The notes: a model not told the origin generated them from the sequence alone. A stretch of 9,699 nucleotides of DNA from Melioribacteraceae bacterium (GCA_026983755.1 JALSTL010000138.1:1-9699); one strand, 5' to 3'. Counted from the first letter of the stretch, positions 1-7,859 are shown. Made by a program: numbers and translations.

Positions 1-1258
1 CAATTTTACCGGTACCTGCTACAGGATCACCGTCTGTTAAATATGTACCAAACGGAGTTACTGTTGAAACACTTTCAGGGAAAGGTTTACCGGAAGGATA
101 ACGTGGGATAGGTTGTTTACCACGCATCAGGTTGTAAAATTCAAGAGTACCGTTATAACTAAAAGAAGGATCACTCCATGCTCCACCGGCGGCAAAATAT
201 ACAAAAGAGCTCATCGGTTTGGGATTAACATATTTATAACCCTTTCTCCATTTCAAATTAAATATTGCACTATCGGCCGGATTTCCGGTATATTGGGAAA
301 CACCTTGTAAAAAGTCGTAACCAACAGCCGGAGGAGCTAAACCAACACCTTCGTAAGTAGCATCCGTTGCGCCCGAGCTATAAGCATACCCTAAATTTAA
401 TGAAGTATCGCAACCGGCGAAATCGTCCGTAGAGTTACCAACATCAGGATCAGCCCATTGAACAATATACAAACTATCAATTGTAGAATTAGCTGCTGAA
501 GTTGGTGTACCTTTATAAATCATATCTACTTTTTTATAGATAACATTTCCTAAAGCACCGGAATATGCATAAGCCCAATATGTTTCGGTAATTTCCAAAC
601 CTATTGGAGGAGAAGCATAATTTTGGCTTGATCTGGAATCATTGTATTTAATAAAGATTGTTTGAGCGGCACCGGGAACTCCAGGTATATCTACATCAGG
701 ATTATATTTACCGTCACCATCCACATCTTTATAAATTGCTCCTTCATTTGCCGGCCATTCTTTCCAGTCTTTTTCATATTGATCGCGTAATTGTTGTATA
801 TCGGCGTCTGTTACAGAACCGAGAGATTTTGCAAAAAATGCCGCAGCATCTTTTGACAAATCACCCGTTTTGTAATCGGGTCTTACTCTAAATAATCTTG
901 TAATAGGAGCACAGCCCGAGCCATAAGTATTACCGTTTACACGCACCGAGGGAGAAGCACCGTCATTAACTTTACCTCCCCATACAATACCTTCGGCAAA
1001 AATTGCTCCTACATTAGAACCGTTTGGGAAAGCTCCGTTCCACGAAGAAGCCACTACCCAATCGTGAAAACCATTATTACCAACCCATGTGGTAATATTA
1101 TTAATGCTTATAACACTTTGTGCCGGATCTGCGGCAGTTTTTGCTAAGCTGGGTTTTTTTGATTTTTTATCACCTTTGTAGCTTGCAAGAGAATATTCTT
1201 GAAAGCCGAATACTAAAGTGAAAATCGTAATTAAAAGATAAATATTTATTTTTTTCAT
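1..1258 (-). CDS. Large secreted protein with calcium-loop motif, C-terminus cut off by the left edge
   Basis: The frame is open from the ATG at 1258 to the window edge: 419 codons without a stop. The start is supported by GGAGG at 1268-1272, nine bases upstream. Residues 1-25 form a signal peptide: MKK, a hydrophobic stretch, and a likely cut after SLA at 23-25. The mature part is rich in Gly, Asn, Tyr and Trp, as expected for an extracellular beta-rich protein. Residues 178-190 (DVDGDGKYNPDVD) resemble a calcium-binding DxDxDG loop. A second acidic patch at 270-285 (DPDVG...TDDFAGCD) resembles a motif I recall in secreted Ignavibacteria proteins; this is unverified. It lies 48 bases after the TonB-dependent receptor gene, so it is probably co-transcribed and may be its exported partner. 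A type IX secretion sorting domain would sit at the unseen C-terminus. The reading frame is near certain; the function is unknown. Confidence 0.85.
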   Translation of the reverse strand, partial: MKKINIYLLITIFTLVFGFQEYSLASYKGDKKSKKPSLAKTAADPAQSVISINNITTWVGNNGFHDWVVASSWNGAFPNGSNVGAIFAEGIVWGGKVNDGASPSVRVNGNTYGSGCAPITRLFRVRPDYKTGDLSKDAAAFFAKSLGSVTDADIQQLRDQYEKDWKEWPANEGAIYKDVDGDGKYNPDVDIPGVPGAAQTIFIKYNDSRSSQNYASPPIGLEITETYWAYAYSGALGNVIYKKVDMIYKGTPTSAANSTIDSLYIVQWADPDVGNSTDDFAGCDTSLNLGYAYSSGATDATYEGVGLAPPAVGYDFLQGVSQYTGNPADSAIFNLKWRKGYKYVNPKPMSSFVYFAAGGAWSDPSFSYNGTLEFYNLMRGKQPIPRYPSGKPFPESVSTVTPFGTYLTDGDPVAGTGKI

Positions 1259-1306
1259 GTATCAAAACCTCCACAAGTTTATAAATTTTTGAGGCATAAA
1301 CTCAGT

Positions 1307-4306
1307 TTAAAAATTAAGTTTTACACCAACACGAATTTGTCTCGGTGCGGAAAATAAATCATAACCATAATTATAAAATGCCGATTGTCTGTTACCTAAA
1401 TTCAATGCTCTGTATAAATCGGCAAATCTTTCCGTATATCTTGCTTTAGAAATAATGTCTTTTCCACTTGATGATTGTAAGAATCCGTCATCATAGGCAT
1501 TACCGGTTTTTTGATATACGTTAATAACATTTTTAGTATTTAACAGGTTGGTAACATAAACATAAAAATTAAAATCCAAACCTGCAATATCAACAGTTTT
1601 ATCCACTCTTAAATCCAGGTTAAATTGCCAAGGAGTGGTTGAAGAATTTACGGGACCAATTGGTCTTCTGCCTCTGGTATCGTCGGAAGGAATTAAACCA
1701 CCTGTCCAAGCTGAATTTTGACCCAATCCCAAATCTCGCGCTAATGTAAAAGGATGACCGCTATTAAAAGTAAACAATAAGTTTGCTCCGAATCTTTCAA
1801 AAATTGGTCCGCCTTCATCAGCACCGAATCTGTAATCAACACTAATATTACCTGAATGGGTAAAATTGTAATTTAATGGTAAAATAACCGTAGGTGTTTC
1901 GTTATTTACTTCCACGGAACCAACACCGCTACCAACAAACGAGTTTGTTCCTTCCGCATCGGCATAAGTATAATTTACTTGAGCGGCAACTCTTTCAACT
2001 CTACGTAATTTTAAGCTAATTTCAACACCTTGAGAGGTTGAGAAATCTTGATTTGTGAATGCAGCATACTTTGCTTTCGGTTCGCCCGGTGCGGTTAAAA
2101 TATTTGTATATTGTAACTGTCCGGTAATATCTTTATAGAAAGCGGTTATATCCAATGCGGCAAATTCCGATAATTGATGAGCAAAACCTATTTCATAAGA
2201 AGTTGTTCTAATGGGTTTCGGATCGTAAGCTATCGGATTTGTAATTAAATTGGATGCTTGAATAATTTCAGCGGCTCTGAAAATACCTCTGAAAGCAATA
2301 TCCAAACTTGGTGATTGAACAAATTTTCCGTATTGCAAATGGAAAACAGTTCTATCGCTAACAGGGAATGAAAATCCCAAACGAGGTGATACATAACCGT
2401 AAGTACTACCTTTAAGTAAACGACCTTTTATAGGTAAGTTTGTTTTATCATCTATATTTGAACTTGGTCTCTTAGGATCTTTCCATTTCCAGCTATCCAT
2501 ATTTATAAAATCATATCTTAAGCCCAAATTCAAAATAATATCGCTTATTTCAAATCTATCTTCTAAATAAGCAGAGGCCAATACGGGATGACGTGCATCA
2601 AAAACACCTTCGTCAACTCTGTTTCCGAATACATCATAACCGTAATTACCTAAATCGCGATACAACTTACTACCAATTAAAAATGCTAAAGAATCTTTAT
2701 CTCTTGTTAGATCAGGATTATTTCGTAATGTTGATAAGAAGTTAGAACCAGTACGATCAAATCCATAATGCCTAACCGTCCATCTTTGATAAGAAGCACC
2801 GGTTTTAATAGAATGTTTATCTATTTGTGCGGTATAATCAATACTACCACCTAAATAATTGTTATGATTTTTTTCGAACCAAGCCCTCGGGCTACCTTTT
2901 CTAGCAAAGGGAAATCCGTAAAAATCATAAAAAGCCGGTCCTGAAATATAATTTTGGAATTTAAAACCATGTTTGGAATTGGCAAGACTATCACTATATT
3001 GAAGGTAATTATCTCCAAATATAGGATCGTTATATTTACTTCTTCCGTCGTAAAAATTAACATTGGCAATAAAATAAGAATTTGCCGAAACCAAATAAGT
3101 AGTTTTTAGATTTAGCAACAAATCCGAACTTTTATATTTATATGCTCTATCAACATTAAACATTTGACGAATATCTCTAAGTCCACCTCTCGTTTCATAG
3201 ATATTAAAAGCAGTTGAGAGACGAACAATAAAAGGATTATTGTCAAATAACAAAGTACCGTTTAATACATAATTGTTGTTACCTCTGTTATAATGGTTAC
3301 CGGGTTGCCAATTAAGTATTTGATACTCATTTTTATCTCCGCCAAAAGTTCCGTAATCGTAAACTTTTGTTGTATCCCACAAAGCACCATCGGAATAAGC
3401 AACGGGATTATCATAAAAGAATGCGGGAGTTCTATCACCCATTTTTCTTTTTTCACCGGAAATAAATATTTTTAATTTCTTTGTGAATAACGGTCCGCCG
3501 AATGTTGCAACAAAATCTGAATAACCGTAAGAATAAGTGTTTAAGAATTGTTCACCAGGGAAATTACCGAAATTATCTGTTTCGGCTCTGAATGTTGCAT
3601 GATATTGATCTGTACCGGTTTTAAAATCTTGAGAAACAATACCGGCATTTGCATTACCGTATTGTGCGGTATAACCACCGGCTTGAACTACCAATTCTTG
3701 AACTGCATCGGGGGTAACACTAACTAAAGAACCACCGTCTCTACTAAGAATATTTTTAACGTCAGCACCTTCAACGGTATAACCGGTTTCATCGGCTCTA
3801 CTACCTCGAATAAAAGTATCGCCATTTAATCTAACAACACCGGGTTGCAAAGCAACAATAGTGGCCAAACTACGAGTAGGTAAAGCTTCGATATCATCAG
3901 CCCCAATAATTCTTCTGGCATTTGTAGAAGATTTTTCAATTAAAGGTTTTTTTGCAACAACAACCAGTTCTTTAGTTGAAAACTCCGTAGAAGCCAAATT
4001 AAATTTCAAGTTAACAGTTAAACCGGATTTAACTCTAACATTAGTAACTTTACTCGGTTGAAAACCGATATATGAAGCTTTTACCGAATAGGTACCGGAA
4101 GGAATTTGACTAATTAAAAATTCGCCGTTGGCATCGGTAGCCGCACCAAGTGTTGTTCCTTCCACAATAACATTGGCACCAATAAGCGCTTCTCCGGTTT
4201 GTTTATCTATTACTTTTCCTGAAATTCTACCTGTACCCGTTTGGGCAAGAGAAAATGAAAAAGTAATAAGCAACAATAAAATTGTTGTATAAAATTTTCG
4301 GAACAT
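1307..4306 (-). CDS. TonB-dependent outer-membrane receptor with N-terminal carboxypeptidase-regulatory-like domain
   Basis: A 999-residue outer-membrane pore that should import a large or scarce substrate using TonB-ExbBD energy. Residues 1-21 are a signal peptide (MFRKF, hydrophobic run, cut after SLA). Residues 26 to about 104 form a carboxypeptidase-regulatory-like beta-sandwich (GRISGKVID, then TDANGEF and SGTYSVKASYIGF). A TonB-box-like ELVVVA follows at 113-118. The plug runs to about 225 (FIRGSRADETGYTVEG near 165-180; GGYTAQYGNANAGIV near 210-224). The rest is a tyrosine- and asparagine-rich beta-barrel ending in a terminal Phe (VGVKLNF), typical of outer-membrane proteins. I chose the ATG at 4306 because it begins the signal peptide and has AAGGAG eight bases upstream. 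The longer start at 4384 would overlap the previous gene and bury the signal peptide. No SusD-like partner is visible. The substrate is unknown. Confidence 0.95.
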   Translation of the reverse strand: MFRKFYTTILLLLITFSFSLAQTGTGRISGKVIDKQTGEALIGANVIVEGTTLGAATDANGEFLISQIPSGTYSVKASYIGFQPSKVTNVRVKSGLTVNLKFNLASTEFSTKELVVVAKKPLIEKSSTNARRIIGADDIEALPTRSLATIVALQPGVVRLNGDTFIRGSRADETGYTVEGADVKNILSRDGGSLVSVTPDAVQELVVQAGGYTAQYGNANAGIVSQDFKTGTDQYHATFRAETDNFGNFPGEQFLNTYSYGYSDFVATFGGPLFTKKLKIFISGEKRKMGDRTPAFFYDNPVAYSDGALWDTTKVYDYGTFGGDKNEYQILNWQPGNHYNRGNNNYVLNGTLLFDNNPFIVRLSTAFNIYETRGGLRDIRQMFNVDRAYKYKSSDLLLNLKTTYLVSANSYFIANVNFYDGRSKYNDPIFGDNYLQYSDSLANSKHGFKFQNYISGPAFYDFYGFPFARKGSPRAWFEKNHNNYLGGSIDYTAQIDKHSIKTGASYQRWTVRHYGFDRTGSNFLSTLRNNPDLTRDKDSLAFLIGSKLYRDLGNYGYDVFGNRVDEGVFDARHPVLASAYLEDRFEISDIILNLGLRYDFINMDSWKWKDPKRPSSNIDDKTNLPIKGRLLKGSTYGYVSPRLGFSFPVSDRTVFHLQYGKFVQSPSLDIAFRGIFRAAEIIQASNLITNPIAYDPKPIRTTSYEIGFAHQLSEFAALDITAFYKDITGQLQYTNILTAPGEPKAKYAAFTNQDFSTSQGVEISLKLRRVERVAAQVNYTYADAEGTNSFVGSGVGSVEVNNETPTVILPLNYNFTHSGNISVDYRFGADEGGPIFERFGANLLFTFNSGHPFTLARDLGLGQNSAWTGGLIPSDDTRGRRPIGPVNSSTTPWQFNLDLRVDKTVDIAGLDFNFYVYVTNLLNTKNVINVYQKTGNAYDDGFLQSSSGKDIISKARYTERFADLYRALNLGNRQSAFYNYGYDLFSAPRQIRVGVKLNF

Positions 4307-4314
4307 AATTTTTT

Positions 4315-4320
4315 CTCCTT
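4315..4320 (-). promoter_or_regulatory. Ribosome binding site fixing the receptor start
   Basis: AAGGAG on the minus strand, eight bases before the ATG at 4306. It lies in the 31-base gap after the lipoprotein stop codon. It decides for the internal start over the in-frame ATG at 4384. Confidence 0.8.
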
Positions 4321-4337
4321 TATATATTAACAATTTT

Positions 4338-5072
4338 CTAATCATCTGTAAAAACTTTGTTTTGTAAACTTGTTTTATTGCCATAAATAACTGCGGTAAA
4401 TCTACCTTTAGCCGTTAACCCGGCTTGAAAAGATGTTACAACAGAATCTCCGTTACCGGCTTTATTATTACTAATAATGTTTATTGTATAATCACCGGCT
4501 TTTAAGTATTGATGATTAGCAACACTACCATATCCCAAAGCAATTGCCAAAGTTGTATCTACATCGGCGGAAACGGCATTTATTTTGGTAATTGCCAACC
4601 CGGGTGAACCGTTTGCAAAAGCAACCGCTGCAGTATCCGGGCGATATAACATTTTACTTCCGGGATCGTCTTTCTTTTGGAAAATGTATCTGTCATCCAT
4701 TTTAATAACGTCTCTATCTGCCGCTGTGGCACCTACGACAAATAATCTCATTCTTCTATCAACTTCGGTAGTAAGTTTCAAAGTTTCCGAATTAAATTGT
4801 AACTGTTTGGAACCGGCAGGAATATCTTTATAGTCTCCCGCACTTTCGTCACCGTAAGCAATAGTTCCAAAAGAAATTGTTTTTTTGGCATGTGTAACCA
4901 GTGTAAAATCCGCCGTAGATATATCCGGCGCCAGATTAACAATTTTTACCTGACTACGATAATCAATTTTGCTTGGTATTGGTTGAACACTTGTATCAAC
5001 ACAACCAACCATAAGAAATACTAGAGACATGCCGAATGTTAATAAGATTCGAATGTAACTATTTTTTGGCAT
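4338..5072 (-). CDS. DUF4397-like lipoprotein
   Basis: A 244-residue predicted lipoprotein. Residues 1-23 are a signal sequence (Lys/Arg, then hydrophobic ILLTFGMSLVFLMVG) followed by Cys24 in a lipobox-like MVGC; Met at -3 is a tolerated variant. The mature part opens with VKIVNLAPDISTADFTLV and continues with YKDIPAGSKQLQF. This matches the usual DUF4397 pattern of V-R-hydrophobic-V-N/H-L-(S/A)-P-D followed by an IPAG turn. A second half with LKAGDYTINII suggests a repeated beta-sandwich layout. DUF4397 is found in surface and secreted proteins and has no known enzymatic role. It is the first confident gene of the operon, 31 bases before the receptor gene, so it may be an accessory lipoprotein of that receptor. 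The start is set by an AGGAGGT site at 5076-5082. Lipoprotein is fairly secure; the domain name comes from motif memory only. Confidence 0.85.
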   Translation of the reverse strand: MPKNSYIRILLTFGMSLVFLMVGCVDTSVQPIPSKIDYRSQVKIVNLAPDISTADFTLVTHAKKTISFGTIAYGDESAGDYKDIPAGSKQLQFNSETLKLTTEVDRRMRLFVVGATAADRDVIKMDDRYIFQKKDDPGSKMLYRPDTAAVAFANGSPGLAITKINAVSADVDTTLAIALGYGSVANHQYLKAGDYTINIISNNKAGNGDSVVTSFQAGLTAKGRFTAVIYGNKTSLQNKVFTDD

Positions 5073-5138
5073 ATGACCTCCTAATTAAAATAAATAATTT
5101 ACAATAATGATATAAAAATTTCATTAGTATGACTTGAA

Positions 5139-5150
5139 ATAACTAGTTAT
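5139..5150. repeat. Perfect 12-base palindrome
   Basis: ATAACTAGTTAT reads the same on both strands. It overlaps the end of the 13-codon ORF and lies about 65 bases before the lipoprotein start. Either a dimeric regulator site or chance in AT-rich DNA; as RNA it would make only a four-pair stem. Confidence 0.35.
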
Positions 5151-5188
5151 GAATAGAGTATGAAAAATTGTAATAAAATTTTTATCAT
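5147..5188 (-). CDS. Possible 13-residue leader peptide or remnant of a secreted-protein start
   Basis: ATG at 5188 to TAA at 5147 encodes MIKILLQFFILYS. The start is preceded by AAAGGAGTG, with five bases between the GGAG core and the ATG. That is as good as any ribosome binding site here and unexpected in noncoding AT-rich DNA. The peptide is hydrophobic with one Lys and looks like the beginning of a signal peptide. It lies 74 bases upstream of the lipoprotein start. It may be a translated leader of the envelope operon, a remnant of a decayed secreted protein, or chance. Its stop codon lies inside the palindrome at 5139-5150. Confidence 0.25.
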   Translation of the reverse strand: MIKILLQFFILYS

Positions 5189-5291
5189 GGGCACTCCTTT
5201 GTTTGTTGAAAATTACATTTATAATTTTTTTATTGGAACTTTTCTTCACATAAACAGGTAAAAGTTACCACTATTTAAATAAGTAAGAAAT

Positions 5292-5320
5292 AAATTACAA
5301 TTATCGCAATAAATAGTCAA
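5292..5320 (-). promoter_or_regulatory. Weak promoter candidate for the envelope operon
   Basis: On the minus strand TTGACT (5315-5320) is followed after 17 bases by TAATTT (5292-5297). The -35 is good for a housekeeping sigma factor and the -10 is poor. The TTG and TAATTTAT also loosely fit the Bacteroidota pattern (TTG, about 20 bases, TAnnTTTG). If used, the leader to the lipoprotein would be about 210 bases and would contain the 13-codon ORF. Confidence 0.3.
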
Positions 5321-5439
5321 GTATGTATTATAATTTTATTTTTATATTATAACATTTTTTTCCTCTAAAACGCGGATGTTATTGCGCAAAATATTATTAT
5401 ATAAATTGTAAAAATTTTGGTGTTATTCAATTAAAATTT

Positions 5440-5463
5440 AAAACAGATAAACTTTTCCGTTTT
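5440..5463 (-). terminator. Weak hairpin after the thioredoxin gene
   Basis: On the minus strand AAAACGGA pairs with TCTGTTTT (eight pairs, one G-U) around an eight-base loop. The stem is followed by AAATTTT. It starts 48 bases after the thioredoxin stop. The stem is AT-rich, so any termination would be modest. Confidence 0.3.
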
Positions 5464-5511
5464 TAATTAGTATAATTCAATTTTGCCAATACACGTAAAC
5501 AATAATAAAAG

Positions 5512-5832
5512 TTATAAAACGTTTTTAATTTTCTCTACAAAAATCGATTTGGGTACGGCTCCTATTATGGTTTCTTTAACTTCACCGTTTTTAAAAATAA
5601 GTACCGTAGGAATACTTCTTACACCATATTTAACAGCCGTTTCTTGATTAGAGTCAACATCAAGTTTACCAACTTTTAATTTACCGTCATACTCTTCGGC
5701 TAATTCTTCTACAATAGGCGCAATCATTTTGCAAGGGGCACACCAAACAGCCCATAAATCAATTAGCACCGGTAAATCGGATTTAAGTACTTCTTCTTCA
5801 AAATTCCTATCAGTAAAAATCAATGGTTTCAT
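5512..5832 (-). CDS. trxA: Thioredoxin with WCAPC active site
   Basis: A 106-residue cytoplasmic thioredoxin, full length for the family. It reduces disulfides in client proteins and is itself recharged by thioredoxin reductase. The active site is WCAPC at 30-34, with Cys31 and Cys34 as the redox pair. The usual central Gly is replaced by Ala. The buried acid Asp25 and the cis-proline loop SIPTV (Pro75) are present, as is the late FKNGE turn at 80-84. There is no signal peptide or membrane segment. The start has GGAG at 5844-5847, eleven bases upstream, a little far but workable. It lies 32 bases after the acyl-CoA dehydrogenase stop and is probably the last gene of that operon. Confidence 0.95.
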   Translation of the reverse strand: MKPLIFTDRNFEEEVLKSDLPVLIDLWAVWCAPCKMIAPIVEELAEEYDGKLKVGKLDVDSNQETAVKYGVRSIPTVLIFKNGEVKETIIGAVPKSIFVEKIKNVL

Positions 5833-5864
5833 ATATAAATTTTCTCCTTTTCAATTTTTAAAAG

Positions 5865-7007
5865 TTACATTTTACCTTTCTTTTTTAGTATATCTCTTGC
5901 AATAATAATTTTTTGAATTTCGTTTGTTCCTTCAAAAATTCTGTTAATTCTTGCATCTCTGTAAAATCTTTCGATCGGTAGTTCTTTGGAATATCCCATA
6001 CCGCCATGAATTTGAACGGCTAAGTCGGCAATTTTATCCAACGATTCGGAACAGTAAAGTTTAACCATCGCCGATTGGCGGGAAACATTTTTACCCAAAT
6101 CATAATCTACTGCCGTTCTGTAAACCATAGATTCCATTGTATAAATCATAGTGGCCATTTCGGCAAGATAAAATTGTATTGCTTGAAAATGACTAATTGT
6201 TTGATCGAATTGTTCTCTTTCTTTTGCATATAAAGTTGACATTTCCAAAAGTTCTTTGGCAGCACCTAAACAAGCGGCTCCCAAACCAAGCCTTCCCGTA
6301 TCAAGAGTTTTCATGGCCAAAAGGAATCCTCTTCCGTCTTTACCAATTAAATTTTCTTGAGGTATTCTAACATTATCAAAAGTAATGGCATGAGTTGAAC
6401 TTCCTTTAATTCCCATTTTCTTTTCCGGTGGTCCGGCATGGAAGCCCGGGTTATTTGTTTCAACTATAAATGCAGAAATACCTTTCGGAGTTCTGGCAAA
6501 AACGGAAACTATATCAGCTGTACCACCATTGGTAATCCATAATTTTTCTCCGTTAATAACCCATTGATTTCCATCAAGATATGCTTTAGTTTTAAGATTG
6601 AAAGAATCGGAACCTGCTTGAGCTTCGGTTAAACAGAAAGCAGCCAATTTTTCTCCAGAAGCCAATGGAGTTAAATATTTTTTCTTTTGTTCTTCATTGC
6701 CTCCCAAATAAATAGCATTGGCACCAATTGATTGGTGAGCGCCAATAACTGTAGCTGTTGACATACAACCTCTGGCAATTTCCTCTTGAGTAATACAGTA
6801 ACCGATTTCACCAAATCCGCCACCGCCGTATTCTTCGGGAAAAGCTACTCCCAAAATACCTACCTCACCTAATTTTTTCAATAATTCCGGCGGTATTTTT
6901 CCTTCTTCGTCAATTCGGGCAGCCAACGGTTTAATTTCATTGGTTGTAAAATCTCTTACCATGTCTCTAAGCATTAATTGTTCTTCCGTAAAAGAAAATT
7001 CAAACAT
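5865..7007 (-). CDS. Acyl-CoA dehydrogenase (short-chain/butyryl-CoA type)
   Basis: A 380-residue FAD enzyme, the normal length for the soluble family. It oxidises an acyl-CoA to the trans-2-enoyl-CoA and passes electrons to electron-transfer flavoprotein. The N-terminal helical domain spans roughly 1-120. The middle beta domain carries the first family signature FCLTEAQAGSD at 124-134 and WITNGG at 157-162, both at the flavin. The C-terminal helical domain holds the second signature QIHGGMGY at 332-339 and the catalytic base Glu359 in FEGTNE. The Glu in this position is typical of short- and medium-chain, butyryl and glutaryl types, not isovaleryl or long-chain enzymes. The exact substrate cannot be read. 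AAGGTG at 7013-7018 lies five bases before the ATG. No etfAB genes are in the window. It follows the enoyl-reductase-like gene by 27 bases. Confidence 0.95.
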   Translation of the reverse strand: MFEFSFTEEQLMLRDMVRDFTTNEIKPLAARIDEEGKIPPELLKKLGEVGILGVAFPEEYGGGGFGEIGYCITQEEIARGCMSTATVIGAHQSIGANAIYLGGNEEQKKKYLTPLASGEKLAAFCLTEAQAGSDSFNLKTKAYLDGNQWVINGEKLWITNGGTADIVSVFARTPKGISAFIVETNNPGFHAGPPEKKMGIKGSSTHAITFDNVRIPQENLIGKDGRGFLLAMKTLDTGRLGLGAACLGAAKELLEMSTLYAKEREQFDQTISHFQAIQFYLAEMATMIYTMESMVYRTAVDYDLGKNVSRQSAMVKLYCSESLDKIADLAVQIHGGMGYSKELPIERFYRDARINRIFEGTNEIQKIIIARDILKKKGKM

Positions 7008-7034
7008 AGTAGCACCTTAGTTTTGTTACAAGAT

Positions 7035-7859
7035 TTATTTTATAGGCTTACAAACAACTTCGCCTGTATAGCTTACATTATATTCACCACCGTCAACACC
7101 AATAACGTTGCCCGAAATCCAATCTGCAGAAGGTTGACAAAGCATAACTATTGCTTTTGCAACTTCGGTAGGTACCGTGAGTTTTCCCATGGGATTTTTT
7201 TCTTTTGCGGCTTTAACCATTAATTCGTTTCCAGGAATTTTTCTTAGTGCGGGAGTATCTGTTACACCGGCCATTATTGCATTGGCTGTAACTTTCATAT
7301 AGCCTAACTCTACGGATAATTGTCTTATGTGTGCTTCAACTGCGGCTTTGGCAGCAGAAACAGCACCGTAATAAGGAATAACTTGTTGTGAACCTGCACT
7401 TGTTAAAGCAAAAATTCTTCCGCCTTTGGCAAGTAAATCTCTTTGAACCAATCCTTGAGTCCAATAAACCAAAGTATGAGCCATCACATCCATAGTCATT
7501 TCCATTTGCGATTTACTTATGCAATCATTGGGTGATTTGGTTATAAAAGGTTTAAGGGTTCCGAAAGCCAATGAGTGGATAAGCACATGAACATGCGGGT
7601 GATCTTTTGTGGAAAATCTTTCTTTAAACTCATCTAACGTATCGTTTCTCTTTATCGGATCGGCAGCATTCATATTATAAAAAATTGCTTCTTGCCCGTA
7701 ATTTTTAATTTTTTTTATAATTTGAGAAACTTTATGCATTGTGCTTTGTCTATCGAGATGAATTCCCAGAATGCTATATCCGTTTTTAGCCAGTTCAACT
7801 GCAGTTGCACCACCAAATCCACTTGATGCACCAAGTATTAACGCCCATTTCCGTGTCAT
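7035..7859 (-). CDS. Enoyl-ACP-reductase-like short-chain dehydrogenase (FabI/FabL type)
   Basis: A 274-residue Rossmann-fold SDR, probably reducing enoyl-ACP in the last step of fatty acid elongation with NAD(P)H. The nucleotide motif is GASSGFG at 10-16. The loop after strand 4 reads IHSLAFG at 94-100, as in FabI (VHSIGFA). The catalytic pair is Tyr164 and Lys171, a Tyr-x6-Lys spacing that marks enoyl-ACP reductases, where ordinary SDRs have Tyr-x3-Lys. The later TDTPALRKIPG (200-210) recalls the FabL (ENR III) substrate loop. GNVIGVDGG at 250-258 is the usual SDR end strand. The start has AAAGGA five bases upstream (7865-7870). It heads the probable operon with the acyl-CoA dehydrogenase and thioredoxin. 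A different enoyl-thioester or unrelated SDR substrate remains possible. Confidence 0.88.
   Translation of the reverse strand: MTRKWALILGASSGFGGATAVELAKNGYSILGIHLDRQSTMHKVSQIIKKIKNYGQEAIFYNMNAADPIKRNDTLDEFKERFSTKDHPHVHVLIHSLAFGTLKPFITKSPNDCISKSQMEMTMDVMAHTLVYWTQGLVQRDLLAKGGRIFALTSAGSQQVIPYYGAVSAAKAAVEAHIRQLSVELGYMKVTANAIMAGVTDTPALRKIPGNELMVKAAKEKNPMGKLTVPTEVAKAIVMLCQPSADWISGNVIGVDGGEYNVSYTGEVVCKPIK

Larger units (their letters stand above)
5073..5511. other. AT-rich intergenic region between the envelope and redox operons
   Basis: 439 bases with no confident gene. On the minus strand it holds an ideal AGGAGGT site (5076-5082) for the lipoprotein, a 13-codon ORF with its own good ribosome binding site (5147-5188), a perfect 12-base palindrome ATAACTAGTTAT (5139-5150), a short inverted repeat GGTAA-aag-TTACC (5257-5269), a weak promoter candidate (5292-5320) and a weak hairpin (5440-5463). 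A small GC-rich patch around 5371-5388 stands out in otherwise AT-rich DNA; I see no structure in it. Confidence 0.7.

Noticed and set aside
658..891. Plus-strand ORF of 77 codons inside the secreted protein gene
   Set aside because: The minus-strand frame is open over the whole 1-1258 stretch with a signal peptide and motifs; this one is a shadow with no motif or ribosome binding site.
4307..4384. In-frame upstream ATG at 4384 that would lengthen the TonB-dependent receptor by 26 residues
   Set aside because: It would overlap the lipoprotein gene by 47 bases and place a charged extension before the signal peptide. The ATG at 4306 has a good ribosome binding site and starts the signal peptide.
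5059..5124. Minus-strand 21-codon ORF starting MKFLYHYCKL that runs into the lipoprotein gene
   Set aside because: No ribosome binding site, and it overlaps the lipoprotein's own AGGAGGT and start in another frame.
5187..5261. Plus-strand ORF of 24 codons starting MGTPLFVENY
   Set aside because: It has no ribosome binding site, lies opposite the direction of all genes, and overlaps the signal of the minus-strand leader ORF. Probably chance.
6978..7223. Plus-strand ORF of 81 codons across the SDR/acyl-CoA dehydrogenase junction
   Set aside because: It lies antisense to two clear conserved genes and has no recognisable features.
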